From Chloroflexota bacterium (GTDB lineage: Bacteria > Chloroflexota > Dehalococcoidia > JACPQK01), in contig JACPQK010000014.1 of the NCBI GenBank assembly GCA_016190535.1, positions 1-17,671 of the forward strand: a stretch of 17,671 bases of DNA. Direction: 5' to 3'. Position 1 is the stretch's first letter; each line of letters opens with the position of its first letter. Below the pieces are notes generated by a model, which worked only from the letters and a program-made list of their open reading frames with translations, was not told the origin of the DNA and did no database searches. The position numbers and the translations under genes are program-made. Below, one piece after another: positions 6,848 through 14,744 of the stretch.

Positions 6848-7405
6848 GTGTTGCACCCCCTGATAGGCGAGACAGAAGCTGGCATGGCCAAGGCCATCGA
6901 CAGCTTGAGGAAGGACCTGGCAGGCATCCGGACAGGCAGGGCTAACCCGGGCCTGGTGGAGCACCTTCGGGTGAACTACTTCGGTGTGCCCACCCCCCTG
7001 AACCGGCTGGCGGCCATAACGGCACCCGAGCCCCGGCTGCTGGTCATCCAGCCCTTCGACCGTACTACCCTCACCGAGATCGAGCGGGCCGTCCTTACCT
7101 CGGACCTGGGGCTGGTCCCCAGCAATGATGGCCGAATGATACGCCTGGCCATACCCATCCCCACCGAGGAGAGACGGCGGGACCTGGCGCGCCTGGTGCG
7201 CAAGCGCGTCGAGGAGGGCCGAGTAGCCCTGCGCAACATTCGCCGTGATACAGTGGAGAAGCTGCGGGACAAGGAGCGGGCCAAGGAGCTCTCTGAGGAC
7301 GATAGCAAGAGGGCCACGGAGGCCGTGCAACGCCTCACCGATAAGTTCGTTGCCCAGGCCGACGAAATAGGGGCGGCCAAAGAGGCCGAGCTGATGGAGG
7401 TATAG
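6848..7405 (+). CDS. frr: Ribosome recycling factor
   Basis: 185 residues, the exact family length. The GTG at 6848 is the start because AGGAGG (6837-6842) lies 5 nt upstream. The core LRKDLAGIRTGRANPGLVEHL, the hinge/domain II segment YFGVPTPLNRLAAITAPEPR and the Arg/Lys-rich VRKRVEEGRVALRNIRRD are intact. RRF acts with EF-G to split post-termination ribosomes. It follows pyrH by 25 nt. Confidence 0.97.
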   Translation: MLHPLIGETEAGMAKAIDSLRKDLAGIRTGRANPGLVEHLRVNYFGVPTPLNRLAAITAPEPRLLVIQPFDRTTLTEIERAVLTSDLGLVPSNDGRMIRLAIPIPTEERRRDLARLVRKRVEEGRVALRNIRRDTVEKLRDKERAKELSEDDSKRATEAVQRLTDKFVAQADEIGAAKEAELMEV

Positions 7406-7470
7406 GTCTCCTGACTACCCTCATCTCTCCCCAGAGCTCCCCCTCCGCTGTCCAGGATCCCGGTCTTAGC

Positions 7471-8181
7471 TTGCCCCGTCACGTGGCTATTATCATGGAC
7501 GGCAACGGCCGCTGGGCGAAGCAGCGAGGGCTTGCCCGGCTCCGGGGCCACGAGGCGGGCACCGAGAACATCCGCCGCGTCATCCGGGCCTTTGCCCAGC
7601 GGGGGGTCCCCTATCTGACCCTCTTCGCCTTCTCCACGGAGAACTGGCGCCGTCCCCCCAGTGAGGTACAGGGGCTTTTCACTATTCTCCGCCGCGTCAT
7701 AGAGCGAGAAGCGGAGAACCTTCATAAGGATGGTGTCCGCCTCCGCCACCTGGGACGCCTCGAGGGCCTCTCCTCCGGCCTCCAGGGGGCCGTGCGCCGG
7801 GCCCTGGAGCTGACCAAGGACAACACGGCCATCACGGTCAATGTAGCCTTCAACTACGGGGGCCGGGGAGAGATCCTGGACGCCGTGAAGCACCTCCTCC
7901 TGGCGGGGGTCCCCCCGGAGCAACTGGACGAGGGCACCTTCTCCCGTTTCCTCTATACCGCCGACCTGCCGGACCCGGACCTGATCATCCGCACCGCGGG
8001 AGAGCTGCGGCTGAGCAACTTCCTGCTCTGGCAGTCCGCCTATGCCGAGTACTATACTACGTCTGCCCTCTGGCCCGATTTCGATGAGGCCCACGTAGGC
8101 CAGGCGTTGCTGGCCTACGCCCAACGCCGACGCCGCTTCGGTGGCCTCTCCCCACAAGGTCCGGGGGGTGACGCACCCTAA
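7471..8181 (+). CDS. uppS: Isoprenyl transferase (undecaprenyl diphosphate synthase)
   Basis: From a TTG at 7471 the product is 236 residues: MPRHVAIIMDGNGRWAKQRG, with the catalytic-type Asp at residue 10, His27 in LRGHEAG, FAFSTENWRRP (about 53-62), FNYGGRGEI and RTAGELRLSNFLLWQ (174-188). The enzyme condenses isopentenyl diphosphate units into the C55 lipid carrier for cell-envelope synthesis. The usual RTSGE motif reads RTAGE. The frame is open for about 20 more codons upstream with no ATG or GTG, and homologues often have a longer N-terminus, so the true start may be a rarer codon (for example CTG at 7411). The stop overlaps cdsA. Confidence 0.93.
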   Translation: MPRHVAIIMDGNGRWAKQRGLARLRGHEAGTENIRRVIRAFAQRGVPYLTLFAFSTENWRRPPSEVQGLFTILRRVIEREAENLHKDGVRLRHLGRLEGLSSGLQGAVRRALELTKDNTAITVNVAFNYGGRGEILDAVKHLLLAGVPPEQLDEGTFSRFLYTADLPDPDLIIRTAGELRLSNFLLWQSAYAEYYTTSALWPDFDEAHVGQALLAYAQRRRRFGGLSPQGPGGDAP

Positions 8182-8965
8182 CCTGAAGCGCCGGGTAGCC
8201 TCAGCCACAGTAGGGCTACCCCTGGTGGTGCTGGCCATCTGGCTGGGCAACCCCTGGCTCTTGGGCGGGGTGCTCGTGGTGTCCCTGCTCTCGGTGGGAG
8301 AGTTTCTCCATATGGCCGGCCTACGTCTCCGTTCCCCCCTGTGCCTCATGGCGTTGCTCGGGGCAGCTTTGCTCATGGTCAGCGCCTGGCAAGGGGGCAG
8401 CTACACCCTGCACCTTCTCACCGGAGCAGCCATGCTCTCCCTGGTGCTGAGCCTGGTGGGAAGCCGGGCTAATCCGGGGCACTGGGCAGTGAGCCTGGCC
8501 TCCTTGCTCTATCCTGCCTTGCTCCTGACCTACTTCCTTCTGCTTCGAGACGGCGACCAGGGTAGGGAGTGGCTGCTGCTAGCGGTGCTCTCCACCTTCG
8601 CCGTGGACACAGCGGCCTTCATGGTGGGCAGCGCCTGGGGGCGGCACAAGCTAGTCCCCAGTATCAGCCCTGGCAAGTCGTGGGAAGGGACAATGGGGGG
8701 GATCATAACCGGTCCGGTGGCGGTATTTGCCCTGGCCCGCCTGCTGGGACTGACTCTGCCCGCTCTGTCTGTGCTCACCCTGGGGCTGGTCCTGGCAACA
8801 GCAGCCGTGCTGGGGGACCTGGCGGAATCGGGGCTGAAGCGCAGCTTCCAGGTCAAGGACGCCAGCGGGATCATTCCCGGCCACGGGGGGCTGCTGGACC
8901 GGCTGGATAGCCTGCTGTTCACAGTCGTGGTGATATACTATTATCGAATATGGTTCGGGGAGTGA
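8168..8965 (+). CDS. cdsA: Phosphatidate cytidylyltransferase
   Basis: About 265 residues from a GTG at 8168 (MTHPNLKRRVASATVGLPLV), overlapping uppS by 14 nt; a GTG at 8141 would add nine residues. There are about seven to eight hydrophobic segments. The family signature appears near the C-terminus: SPGKSWEGTMGGIITG, then LGDLAESGLKRSFQVKDASG and IPGHGGLLDRLDSLLF. This membrane enzyme makes CDP-diacylglycerol from phosphatidate and CTP, so the lineage makes glycerophospholipids. The stop overlaps the start of dxr by 16 nt. Confidence 0.95.
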   Translation: MTHPNLKRRVASATVGLPLVVLAIWLGNPWLLGGVLVVSLLSVGEFLHMAGLRLRSPLCLMALLGAALLMVSAWQGGSYTLHLLTGAAMLSLVLSLVGSRANPGHWAVSLASLLYPALLLTYFLLLRDGDQGREWLLLAVLSTFAVDTAAFMVGSAWGRHKLVPSISPGKSWEGTMGGIITGPVAVFALARLLGLTLPALSVLTLGLVLATAAVLGDLAESGLKRSFQVKDASGIIPGHGGLLDRLDSLLFTVVVIYYYRIWFGE

Positions 8966-10101
8966 AGCGTCTCGCCGTCCTGGGCTCTACGGGCTCTATT
9001 GGCACCCAGACGCTGGATGTGGTGCGGGCCAACCCCCTCCGCTTTCAGGTAGTAGGGCTGGCCGCTTCCCGGCGCCGGGAGGTGCTGGCCCAGCAGGTGC
9101 AGGAGTTCCACCCCCCCTGGGTACATTCCCAGGGAGGAGAGGGAGGACTGCCCGGCGTTGGGCCGGAGGAGGTCCGCTTCCTATCCCTGGAGGAGATGGC
9201 CGCCCTGCCCGAAGTGGACCTGGTGGTAGTAGCCACCACGGGACGTGCCGGGCTGCGCCCTACCCTGGCAGCCCTGGCCGCGGGCAAACAGGTGGCCTTG
9301 GCCAACAAGGAGGTACTGGTGATGGCGGGGGAACAGGTGATGGCCCAGGCACGCCGCTACGGCGGCCAGGTCCTGCCCATCGACAGCGAGCACAGCGCCC
9401 TGTGGCAGTGTTTGCGGGGTGAGGACACCCGCGAGGTGGCCCGGCTCATCCTCACCGCCTCCGGCGGGCCCTTTCGCGGCCTCTCCGTGGAGGCCCTGGC
9501 CCGGGTGACTCCGCAGCAGGCCCTGGCCCACCCCACCTGGAGGATGGGCCCCAGGGTCACCGTGGACTCTGCCACCCTGATGAACAAGGGGATGGAGGTT
9601 ATCGAGGCCCACTGGCTCTTTGGGCTCCCCTGGGAACGCCTTGACGTCGTGGTCCACCCCCAGAGTGTGGTCCACTCTCTGGTGGAGTTCAGGGATGGCT
9701 CCCTGAAGGCGCAGTTGGGGCCTACGGACATGCGCCTGCCTATCCAGTACGCCCTGAGCTACCCTGAGCGCTGGCCCAGCCCCAACCTGCCCCGCCTCAG
9801 CCTCAGCGAGATGAGGCACCTGGACTTTGAGCCTCTGGGCCAGGACAGATATCCCTGCTTCGGCCTGGCGCTGGAGGCGGCCCGGCGGGGGGGCACCTAC
9901 CCCGCCGTCCTGTGTGCCGCCGATGAGCTGGCCGTAAGCCAGTTCCTGGAGGGGAGGATAGGTTACCTGGACATTCCCCGTACCATTCGCGGTGCCCTGG
10001 AGGCCCACTCCCCAGCCACCGGCCCCACCCCCAGCGTGGAGGAGGTGCTGGCCGCCGATGAGTGGGCCCGGGGCTGGGTCCACTCCCTGGTTCCCGCATG
10101 A
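8950..10101 (+). CDS. dxr: 1-deoxy-D-xylulose 5-phosphate reductoisomerase
   Basis: 383 residues. The NADPH-binding GSTGSIG lies at 12-18, ALANKEVLVMAG at about 117-127, the metal-binding PIDSEHSA at 143-150 (D145, E147), TASGGPF at 169-175, and MNKGMEVIEAHWLF at 211-224. Dxr converts DXP to MEP, the committed step of the MEP isoprenoid pathway; ispG two genes later is a late step of the same pathway and uppS uses its product. Start ATG 8950 lies inside cdsA without a clear Shine-Dalgarno (coupled translation). The stretch HPPWVHSQGGEGGLPGVG (54-71) is Gly-rich and shares a 15-nt DNA match with ispG. Confidence 0.97.
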   Translation: MVRGVKRLAVLGSTGSIGTQTLDVVRANPLRFQVVGLAASRRREVLAQQVQEFHPPWVHSQGGEGGLPGVGPEEVRFLSLEEMAALPEVDLVVVATTGRAGLRPTLAALAAGKQVALANKEVLVMAGEQVMAQARRYGGQVLPIDSEHSALWQCLRGEDTREVARLILTASGGPFRGLSVEALARVTPQQALAHPTWRMGPRVTVDSATLMNKGMEVIEAHWLFGLPWERLDVVVHPQSVVHSLVEFRDGSLKAQLGPTDMRLPIQYALSYPERWPSPNLPRLSLSEMRHLDFEPLGQDRYPCFGLALEAARRGGTYPAVLCAADELAVSQFLEGRIGYLDIPRTIRGALEAHSPATGPTPSVEEVLAADEWARGWVHSLVPA

Positions 10102-11153
10102 TTAGCTACCTCTGGTTCGTACCCATGCTCGTGGTGCTCATCATCGCCCACGAGTTGGGCCATTTTATCACTGCCAAGCTCTCCGGCGTGGGGGTCAAGG
10201 AGTTCGGCCTGGGCTTCCCGCCCCGGCTCCTGGCCCTTACCTGGAAGGGCACAGAGTACTCCCTGAACCTGGTGCCCCTGGGGGGGTTCGTGAAGATGGT
10301 GGGCGAGGAGGACCCCAGCCATCCCCGCAGCCTGGCCAGCCGCCCGCGGCCCCTCCGGCTGCTGGTGTTGAGCGCAGGCTCGCTGATGAACCTGGTGCTG
10401 CCGCTGTTCCTCTTGACCGTCAGCTTCATGGTGCCCCAGACAGTCCTTTCCGGCCAGGTGCAGGTTGCCAGTGTGTCCCCCGATTCCCCAGCAGAGAGGG
10501 CGGGGCTTCGCCCAGGGGACATCATCCTCCAGGTAGACGGGAAGCGGGTGACCAATACGGCGGACCTGATCTACCAGATCAACCTCCGCCTGGGGGCAGA
10601 GATCACCATGGTAGTGCGCCGGGACCGTTTCGCCCAGGAGGTGGTGACGGTGGTCCCCCGCTGGGCACCCCCACCGGGGGAGGGTCCCACCGGCATCCGG
10701 GTGGGCATGGTCAACGCCTATCCCGCCAGCCAGTCTTACCCCGTTTGGGAGGCGCTGCCCCGGGGCCTGCGGGGAACCGCCGAGCTTTTCGTTCTCACCA
10801 GGAATGAGATCACCTCCCTCTTCCTGCGCCGTAGCCTGCCCGAGGTGACCGGGCCTATCGGCATCGCGCAGGTAACCGGGGAGGTGGCCCAGGTAGGGGC
10901 AAGGCCCTTGCTACAGCTTGCAGCCCTGCTCAGCCTGAACCTGGGCATTATCAACCTGCTCCCTATCCCCATGCTGGACGGGGGGCGGCTCCTCTTCCTG
11001 GGTATTGAGGTGGTGAGGGGAGGACGCCGCCTGTCCCCCCGCCGGGAGGCTCTGGCCCACTTCATCGGCCTGATAGCCATCCTGTCCCTGGTAGCCCTGG
11101 TGAGCTACTTTGACGTGATACGCATAGTGCGGGGCGAGAGCCTGCTGCGATGA
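10098..11153 (+). CDS. rseP: RIP (site-2 type) intramembrane zinc metalloprotease
   Basis: The ATG at 10098 gives 351 residues and a 4-nt ATGA overlap with the dxr stop; the frame's earlier Met is inside dxr and is rejected. The first membrane helix holds the zinc motif HELGH (18-22). A single PDZ domain follows (about 118-190, VASVSPDSPAERAGLRPGDIIL). The third zinc ligand motif NLLPIPMLDGG (286-296, D294) sits in a late helix, with a final helix at about 322-338. Proteases of this family cleave membrane-bound regulators such as anti-sigma factors or leftover signal peptides. One PDZ instead of the two in E. coli RseP is usual outside Proteobacteria. No anti-sigma target is visible here. Confidence 0.95.
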   Translation: MISYLWFVPMLVVLIIAHELGHFITAKLSGVGVKEFGLGFPPRLLALTWKGTEYSLNLVPLGGFVKMVGEEDPSHPRSLASRPRPLRLLVLSAGSLMNLVLPLFLLTVSFMVPQTVLSGQVQVASVSPDSPAERAGLRPGDIILQVDGKRVTNTADLIYQINLRLGAEITMVVRRDRFAQEVVTVVPRWAPPPGEGPTGIRVGMVNAYPASQSYPVWEALPRGLRGTAELFVLTRNEITSLFLRRSLPEVTGPIGIAQVTGEVAQVGARPLLQLAALLSLNLGIINLLPIPMLDGGRLLFLGIEVVRGGRRLSPRREALAHFIGLIAILSLVALVSYFDVIRIVRGESLLR

Positions 11154-12337
11154 TACCTGCGGAGCAGAAGGTGGGGCCAAGCTCCCCCCAGTGCTGGCAG
11201 CCTCGCCGCCCCTCCCGGGCCATCCAGGTGGGGGATGTTACCGTGGGGGGCGGGGCACCGGTGGTGGTCCAGTCCATGACCAGCACCGACACCCGGGATG
11301 TGGCTGCCACCCTGGAGCAAATTGGGGAGCTGGAGAAGGCGGGCTGCGAGATAGTGCGGGTGGCCGTCCCGAACGGGGAGGCGGCCAGGGCCATCCGCGC
11401 CCTGAAGAGGGGGACCCGCCTGCCCCTTATCGCCGACATTCACTTTGACTACCGGCTGGCCCTGGAGGCCCTGGCCGCCGGCGCCGACGGGCTGCGGCTC
11501 AATCCCGGCAATATCCAGGACCCCGAGAAGATCGCCCAGGTAGCCCGGTCCGCCCGGGAGCGGGGCGTGCCCATCCGGGTCGGCGCCAACGCCGGCAGCC
11601 TGCCCCCCTGGGTACATCCCGAGCCCAGTCGAGGGGAAGGCCCGGGGGTGCCCCCTCCCCCGGCCCAGCGCCTGGTGGCTGCCGCCCTGGCTGAGGTCCG
11701 CCTCCTGGAGGCCCTGGGCTTCAACCGCATCAAGGTCTCCCTTAAGGCATTCGATATCCCAACTACCATCGAGGCCTATCGCACCATCGCCCCCCTCATC
11801 CCCTATCCCTTGCATCTGGGCATCACAGAGGCGGGCCCTCCACCCAGTGGGCTGGTACGCAGCGCCGTGGGGCTGGGCATCCTCCTGGCGGAAGGCATCG
11901 GGGACACCATCCGGGTCTCCCTCAGCGCCCCTCCCAGGGAGGAGGTCCGGGCAGGCTACGAGATACTGAAAGCCCTGGGCCTTCGGGAGCGGGGGCTCGT
12001 CCTCATATCCTGCCCCTCCTGCGGACGCACCGAAGCCGATATTATCGGCCTGGCCCAGACAGTGGCGCAGCGTCTGGAAGGACTAGACAAACCCCTCAAG
12101 GTGGCTATCATGGGCTGTGTGGTCAACGGACCCGGAGAGGCCCGGGAGGCCGATGTGGGCCTCGCTTGTGGCCAGGCCCGGGGTGTGCTCTTCCGGCGAG
12201 GGCAGAAGGTGAGGGTGGTCCCCGAGGACCAGTACCTGGAGGTGCTGCTCTCCGAGATTGCCGCTATGACAGGGGGCACGACCGGAGCAGCCCTCACTAG
12301 AGGGACAGATGTATCCCCCGTTCAGCAGGGAAGATGA
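11150..12337 (+). CDS. ispG: 4-hydroxy-3-methylbut-2-enyl diphosphate synthase
   Basis: 395 residues, starting with a 4-nt overlap with rseP. The N-terminal TIM-barrel has VQSMTSTDTRDV, ADIHFDYRLAL and LRLNPGN. The C-terminal domain has the three iron-sulfur cysteines C288, C291 (SCPSCGRTEAD) and C323 (GCVVNGPGEA) plus E330, the usual fourth ligand. IspG reductively opens MEcPP to HMBPP in the MEP pathway. The loop after GANAGSLP carries a Pro/Gly-rich stretch (about residues 154-171) that is longer than the loop I expect and is encoded by repeat-like DNA. The last about 15 residues (TRGTDVSPVQQGR) are beyond the conserved core. This is the last gene of the operon. Confidence 0.96.
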   Translation: MIPAEQKVGPSSPQCWQPRRPSRAIQVGDVTVGGGAPVVVQSMTSTDTRDVAATLEQIGELEKAGCEIVRVAVPNGEAARAIRALKRGTRLPLIADIHFDYRLALEALAAGADGLRLNPGNIQDPEKIAQVARSARERGVPIRVGANAGSLPPWVHPEPSRGEGPGVPPPPAQRLVAAALAEVRLLEALGFNRIKVSLKAFDIPTTIEAYRTIAPLIPYPLHLGITEAGPPPSGLVRSAVGLGILLAEGIGDTIRVSLSAPPREEVRAGYEILKALGLRERGLVLISCPSCGRTEADIIGLAQTVAQRLEGLDKPLKVAIMGCVVNGPGEAREADVGLACGQARGVLFRRGQKVRVVPEDQYLEVLLSEIAAMTGGTTGAALTRGTDVSPVQQGR

Positions 12338-12452
12338 TCCCCTGCCCTGCGAACACGAGCTTCCGGGGGCATAGCCCTGCCCGGGACTCAGGCCGCACTA
12401 CGCCTACCAGGCAGCAGGCATCCTAGCTCGCCAAGAAAGGGGCACTGAAGCT

Positions 12453-13757
12453 ATGGCCGACGCCAATCGTATCGTTTTAGGTAACGAGACGGCCCCAGGA
12501 GAGGTACGCCGGCCCGTAGCCTCCGAGCTACCCCTCACCCGGGAGGAGGTGGAGGAGCTCATCCGGCAGCACAATGGCCCCAGCGGCCTGGACCTCTCGG
12601 GCCGTAACTTGAGCTTCATTGACCTCTCCGGCATGGACCTCAACGGCGTAGTCCTTGCTGGGGCCACCCTGCGCAGTGCCCGTCTCCGGGGGGCTTCCCT
12701 TCAGGAGGCAGACCTCAGCCAGGGGGAACTGGTGGGCGCCGACCTCCGCGAAGCCAAGCTCACCGGGTCTGACCTCCATCAGGCCGACCTGCGCCAGGCC
12801 AATTTGGACCGGTCCCACCTGGAGGAGGCTAACCTGGAGCAGGCAGACCTATCCTTTGTCTCCGCCGTGGAGACCCACTTTGAGGGGGCCAAGCTTCCGG
12901 GGGCCAAGCTCACCGAAGCCAGCCTCCTCCGGGCCCATCTGGCCTCCTGTGACCTGAGGGGAGCCGACCTGACCTCGGCCAACCTGCAAGGGGCCCGCCT
13001 CGCCACGGCCGACCTCAGCCAGGCGGACCTCAAGGGCGCTTTCCTGGAGAACGCCCTCTGCGTGCGTACAAACTTCGTGGGGGCAGACCTCACCGGTAGC
13101 CACTGGGCGGGGGCCTACCTTAACGGTGCCCGACTTACCGGGACGGTTGCCTTTGCCGCTGACATGGCGGGCGCACACATTGAGTTCGTGGACTGGGACT
13201 GGGGCTACGTGCTGGGCGACGAGAGGAGACGGAACTTCGCCGACGCGGAATCGGCCTACCGCAGCTTCAGGCGCCGCTACGATGAGCTGGGTATGCACGA
13301 CCACGCTCGGGAGTTCTTCTTCCGAGAGATGACGGCCCGGCGCAGGTCCCAGTGGTGGGGTCCAGGGGGTAGCCATTCCCTATGGGAAGGCATCCGTTCC
13401 CTTCAACTCAAGGGCCTGCTTCGAGCCTTGTGGCCCCATCACCCCTTCGCCTGGGCCACCTCCCTGCTGGTAGACCTGGTCAGCGGCTATGGGGAGCGGC
13501 CCTTCCGGGTAATCATCTGGATAGCGGCCGTGGTCGGGGGTATGGCCGCCCTCTATCACTACACTGCCTCGCTAACTCCGGCTACCTGGTCCAACTCCCT
13601 CTACTTCAGCGCCGCCTCCTTCACCGCCCTGGGCTACGGCATCTGGCCGGGAGAGGCTACCCCCCTGGCCCGGGGCCTGGGGGCGGCAGAGTCCTTCCTC
13701 GGCCTCTTCCTCATGGCGCTCTTCCTGGTGACCTTCGTCCGCCGCATGACCCGCTAG
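12453..13757 (+). CDS. Pentapeptide-repeat protein fused to a potassium-channel-like pore
   Basis: 434 residues. Residues 45-245 hold many A(D/N)LxG-type pentapeptides (SGLDLSGRNL, ADLREAKLTGSDL, ADLTSANLQGARL), which should form a right-handed quadrilateral beta-helix. A charged linker (about 255-325, AYRSFRRRYDELGMHDHAREFFFREM) precedes a hydrophobic helix (about 352-370), a re-entrant pore segment SLYFSAASFTALGYGIWPG (382-400) and a last helix (about 411-429). GYG (394-396) aligns with the K+ selectivity filter TVGYG, but reads ALGYG and lacks the following Asp. A membrane cation channel with a cytoplasmic beta-helix sensor is inferred; function, ion and ligand are unknown. Two-helix ion channels with pentapeptide domains occur in annotated genomes, so this fusion is not unprecedented. 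There is no good Shine-Dalgarno directly before the ATG. Confidence 0.88.
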   Translation: MADANRIVLGNETAPGEVRRPVASELPLTREEVEELIRQHNGPSGLDLSGRNLSFIDLSGMDLNGVVLAGATLRSARLRGASLQEADLSQGELVGADLREAKLTGSDLHQADLRQANLDRSHLEEANLEQADLSFVSAVETHFEGAKLPGAKLTEASLLRAHLASCDLRGADLTSANLQGARLATADLSQADLKGAFLENALCVRTNFVGADLTGSHWAGAYLNGARLTGTVAFAADMAGAHIEFVDWDWGYVLGDERRRNFADAESAYRSFRRRYDELGMHDHAREFFFREMTARRRSQWWGPGGSHSLWEGIRSLQLKGLLRALWPHHPFAWATSLLVDLVSGYGERPFRVIIWIAAVVGGMAALYHYTASLTPATWSNSLYFSAASFTALGYGIWPGEATPLARGLGAAESFLGLFLMALFLVTFVRRMTR

Positions 13758-13841
13758 GCTGTCCGCCGCTTCTCCTGGACACTGTTGCCTGTAGCGTCTG
13801 AGCCCCTGTAGGAGCTACGTGGTGCCGGAGGCGGAGCTCCG

Positions 13842-14108
13842 CATTACCGGTGGCTGGCCCGCCACCCCTCGGTCTATTTCCATTACACGCTGAACCACCC
13901 CTCCTGGCTGAACCAGGCGGAGGTGTGGTTCAGCATCCTGACCCAAACTGTCCTGCGTGGCTTGAGCACCACGGACCCCCAACAGGTACGCCAAGCCATT
14001 GACCGCTTCACCGATACTCGGAATGAACATCCGGTGCCCTTTGAGCGGACCAAGCAGGTGGTCCATCCCGGTGGCCTCAAACAACGTTACGCTGATTTAG
14101 GATATTAG
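13842..14108 (+). pseudogene. IS630-family transposase remnant (C-terminal end)
   Basis: Read from CAT 13842, the frame gives HYRWLARHPSVYFHYTLNHP, then SWLNQAEVWFSILTQTVLRG, and ends KQRYADLGY with a TAG stop. This matches the C-terminal third of IS630-type DDE transposases, including the SWLNQxExWFSIL motif with the third catalytic acidic residue (Glu). An in-frame TAG at 13809-13811 and the lack of any N-terminal part or first two catalytic Asp regions show that it is only a fragment. It occupies most of the 13758-14180 gap. The insertion-sequence ends are not recognisable. Confidence 0.85.
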
Positions 14109-14140
14109 GTACTGGACGACCTCCCTATCACACGCTGCGC

Positions 14141-14170
14141 TTGACACCTAGAGATACCCCTGAGTACACT
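14141..14170 (+). promoter_or_regulatory. Promoter of the cobO-mutase operon, near-leaderless
   Basis: TTGACA (14141-14146, full consensus) is followed after 18 nt by TACACT (14165-14170). The -10 ends only 10 nt before the cobO ATG, so the transcript should begin a few nucleotides before the start codon. No ribosome-binding site fits in between, suggesting a leaderless mRNA. Confidence 0.65.
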
Positions 14171-14180
14171 GGCCTTACGC

Positions 14181-14744
14181 ATGGACTCTTCCCATCGCCC
14201 ACAGGACCGCGCTGTACCCCCGGGGCACCGGGGCCTGGTCCAGGTGTACACGGGCGGGGGCAAGGGGAAGACCACCGCCGCCCTGGGGGTGGTGCTCCGG
14301 GCCCTGGGACACGGCCTGAGGGCTCACATTGTCTACTTCATGAAGGGGGACACCCGGTACGGGGAGCAGGTGGCCCTGGCCCAGTTGCCCGGTGTCAGCT
14401 TTCAGAGGTTCGGCTTGCCCAGTCTCTGCAATCCCCGGAGCCCCCGGCCCGAGGAGCGCCTGGAGGCCGAGAGGGCCTTGCAGGCTGCCCGCCAGGCGGT
14501 CGTGGCCGGGCAGTTCCAGGTGGTGGTGCTGGATGAGGTCAATGTAGCCCTGGCCTTTGGCCTGATACCTCTGGAACCTGTGTTGGCACTTATTCGCGAT
14601 AGACCTCCCGGCGTGGAGCTTATCCTTACCGGACGCAAGGCCCCGCCGGAGCTGATTGCCGCCGCCGACCTGGTCACCGAGATGCAGGAGGTGAAGCACC
14701 CTTTCCAGAGGGGGGTGCTGGCCCGGGCGGGGATAGACTACTGA
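14181..14744 (+). CDS. cobO: Cob(I)yrinic acid a,c-diamide / corrinoid adenosyltransferase (CobO/BtuR type)
   Basis: 187 residues. The ATP-binding P-loop [13 protein letters not shown] lies at about 24-36; [10 protein letters not shown] before it, [16 protein letters not shown] and [20 protein letters not shown] later, and the end [20 protein letters not shown] match the CobA/CobO/BtuR family. The enzyme transfers adenosyl from ATP to the reduced cobalt of corrinoids, making adenosylcobalamin or its precursors in the cytoplasm. The ATG at 14181 has no Shine-Dalgarno and lies just after a promoter. The stop overlaps the next ATG by one nucleotide (TGATG), tying production of the cofactor-making enzyme to an adenosylcobalamin-dependent mutase. 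Confidence 0.95.
   Translation: MDSSHRPQDRAVPPGHRGLVQVYTGGGKGKTTAALGVVLRALGHGLRAHIVYFMKGDTRYGEQVALAQLPGVSFQRFGLPSLCNPRSPRPEERLEAERALQAARQAVVAGQFQVVVLDEVNVALAFGLIPLEPVLALIRDRPPGVELILTGRKAPPELIAAADLVTEMQEVKHPFQRGVLARAGIDY

Noticed and set aside
6976..8376. Long minus-strand open frame (466 codons) opposite frr, uppS and cdsA
   Set aside because: High-GC shadow of well-supported plus-strand genes; its translation has no recognisable domain and spans three real genes.
9181..10083. 300-codon minus-strand frame opposite dxr
   Set aside because: Low-complexity Gly/Gln/Pro-rich shadow; dxr has all family motifs.
12338..12452. Terminator or small gene between ispG and the pentapeptide gene
   Set aside because: Short CCGGG/CCCGG dyads exist but form no clean hairpin with a U-run, and no coding frame with a ribosome-binding site was found.
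13811..13840. GGAGCT/AGCTCC inverted pair as an insertion-sequence end
   Set aside because: Arms are only 6 nt with an 18-nt loop and there is no matching copy after the transposase remnant.
14109..14180. Cobalamin riboswitch before cobO
   Set aside because: The interval is too short, the promoter lies 10 nt before the ATG and no B12-box-like sequence was seen.
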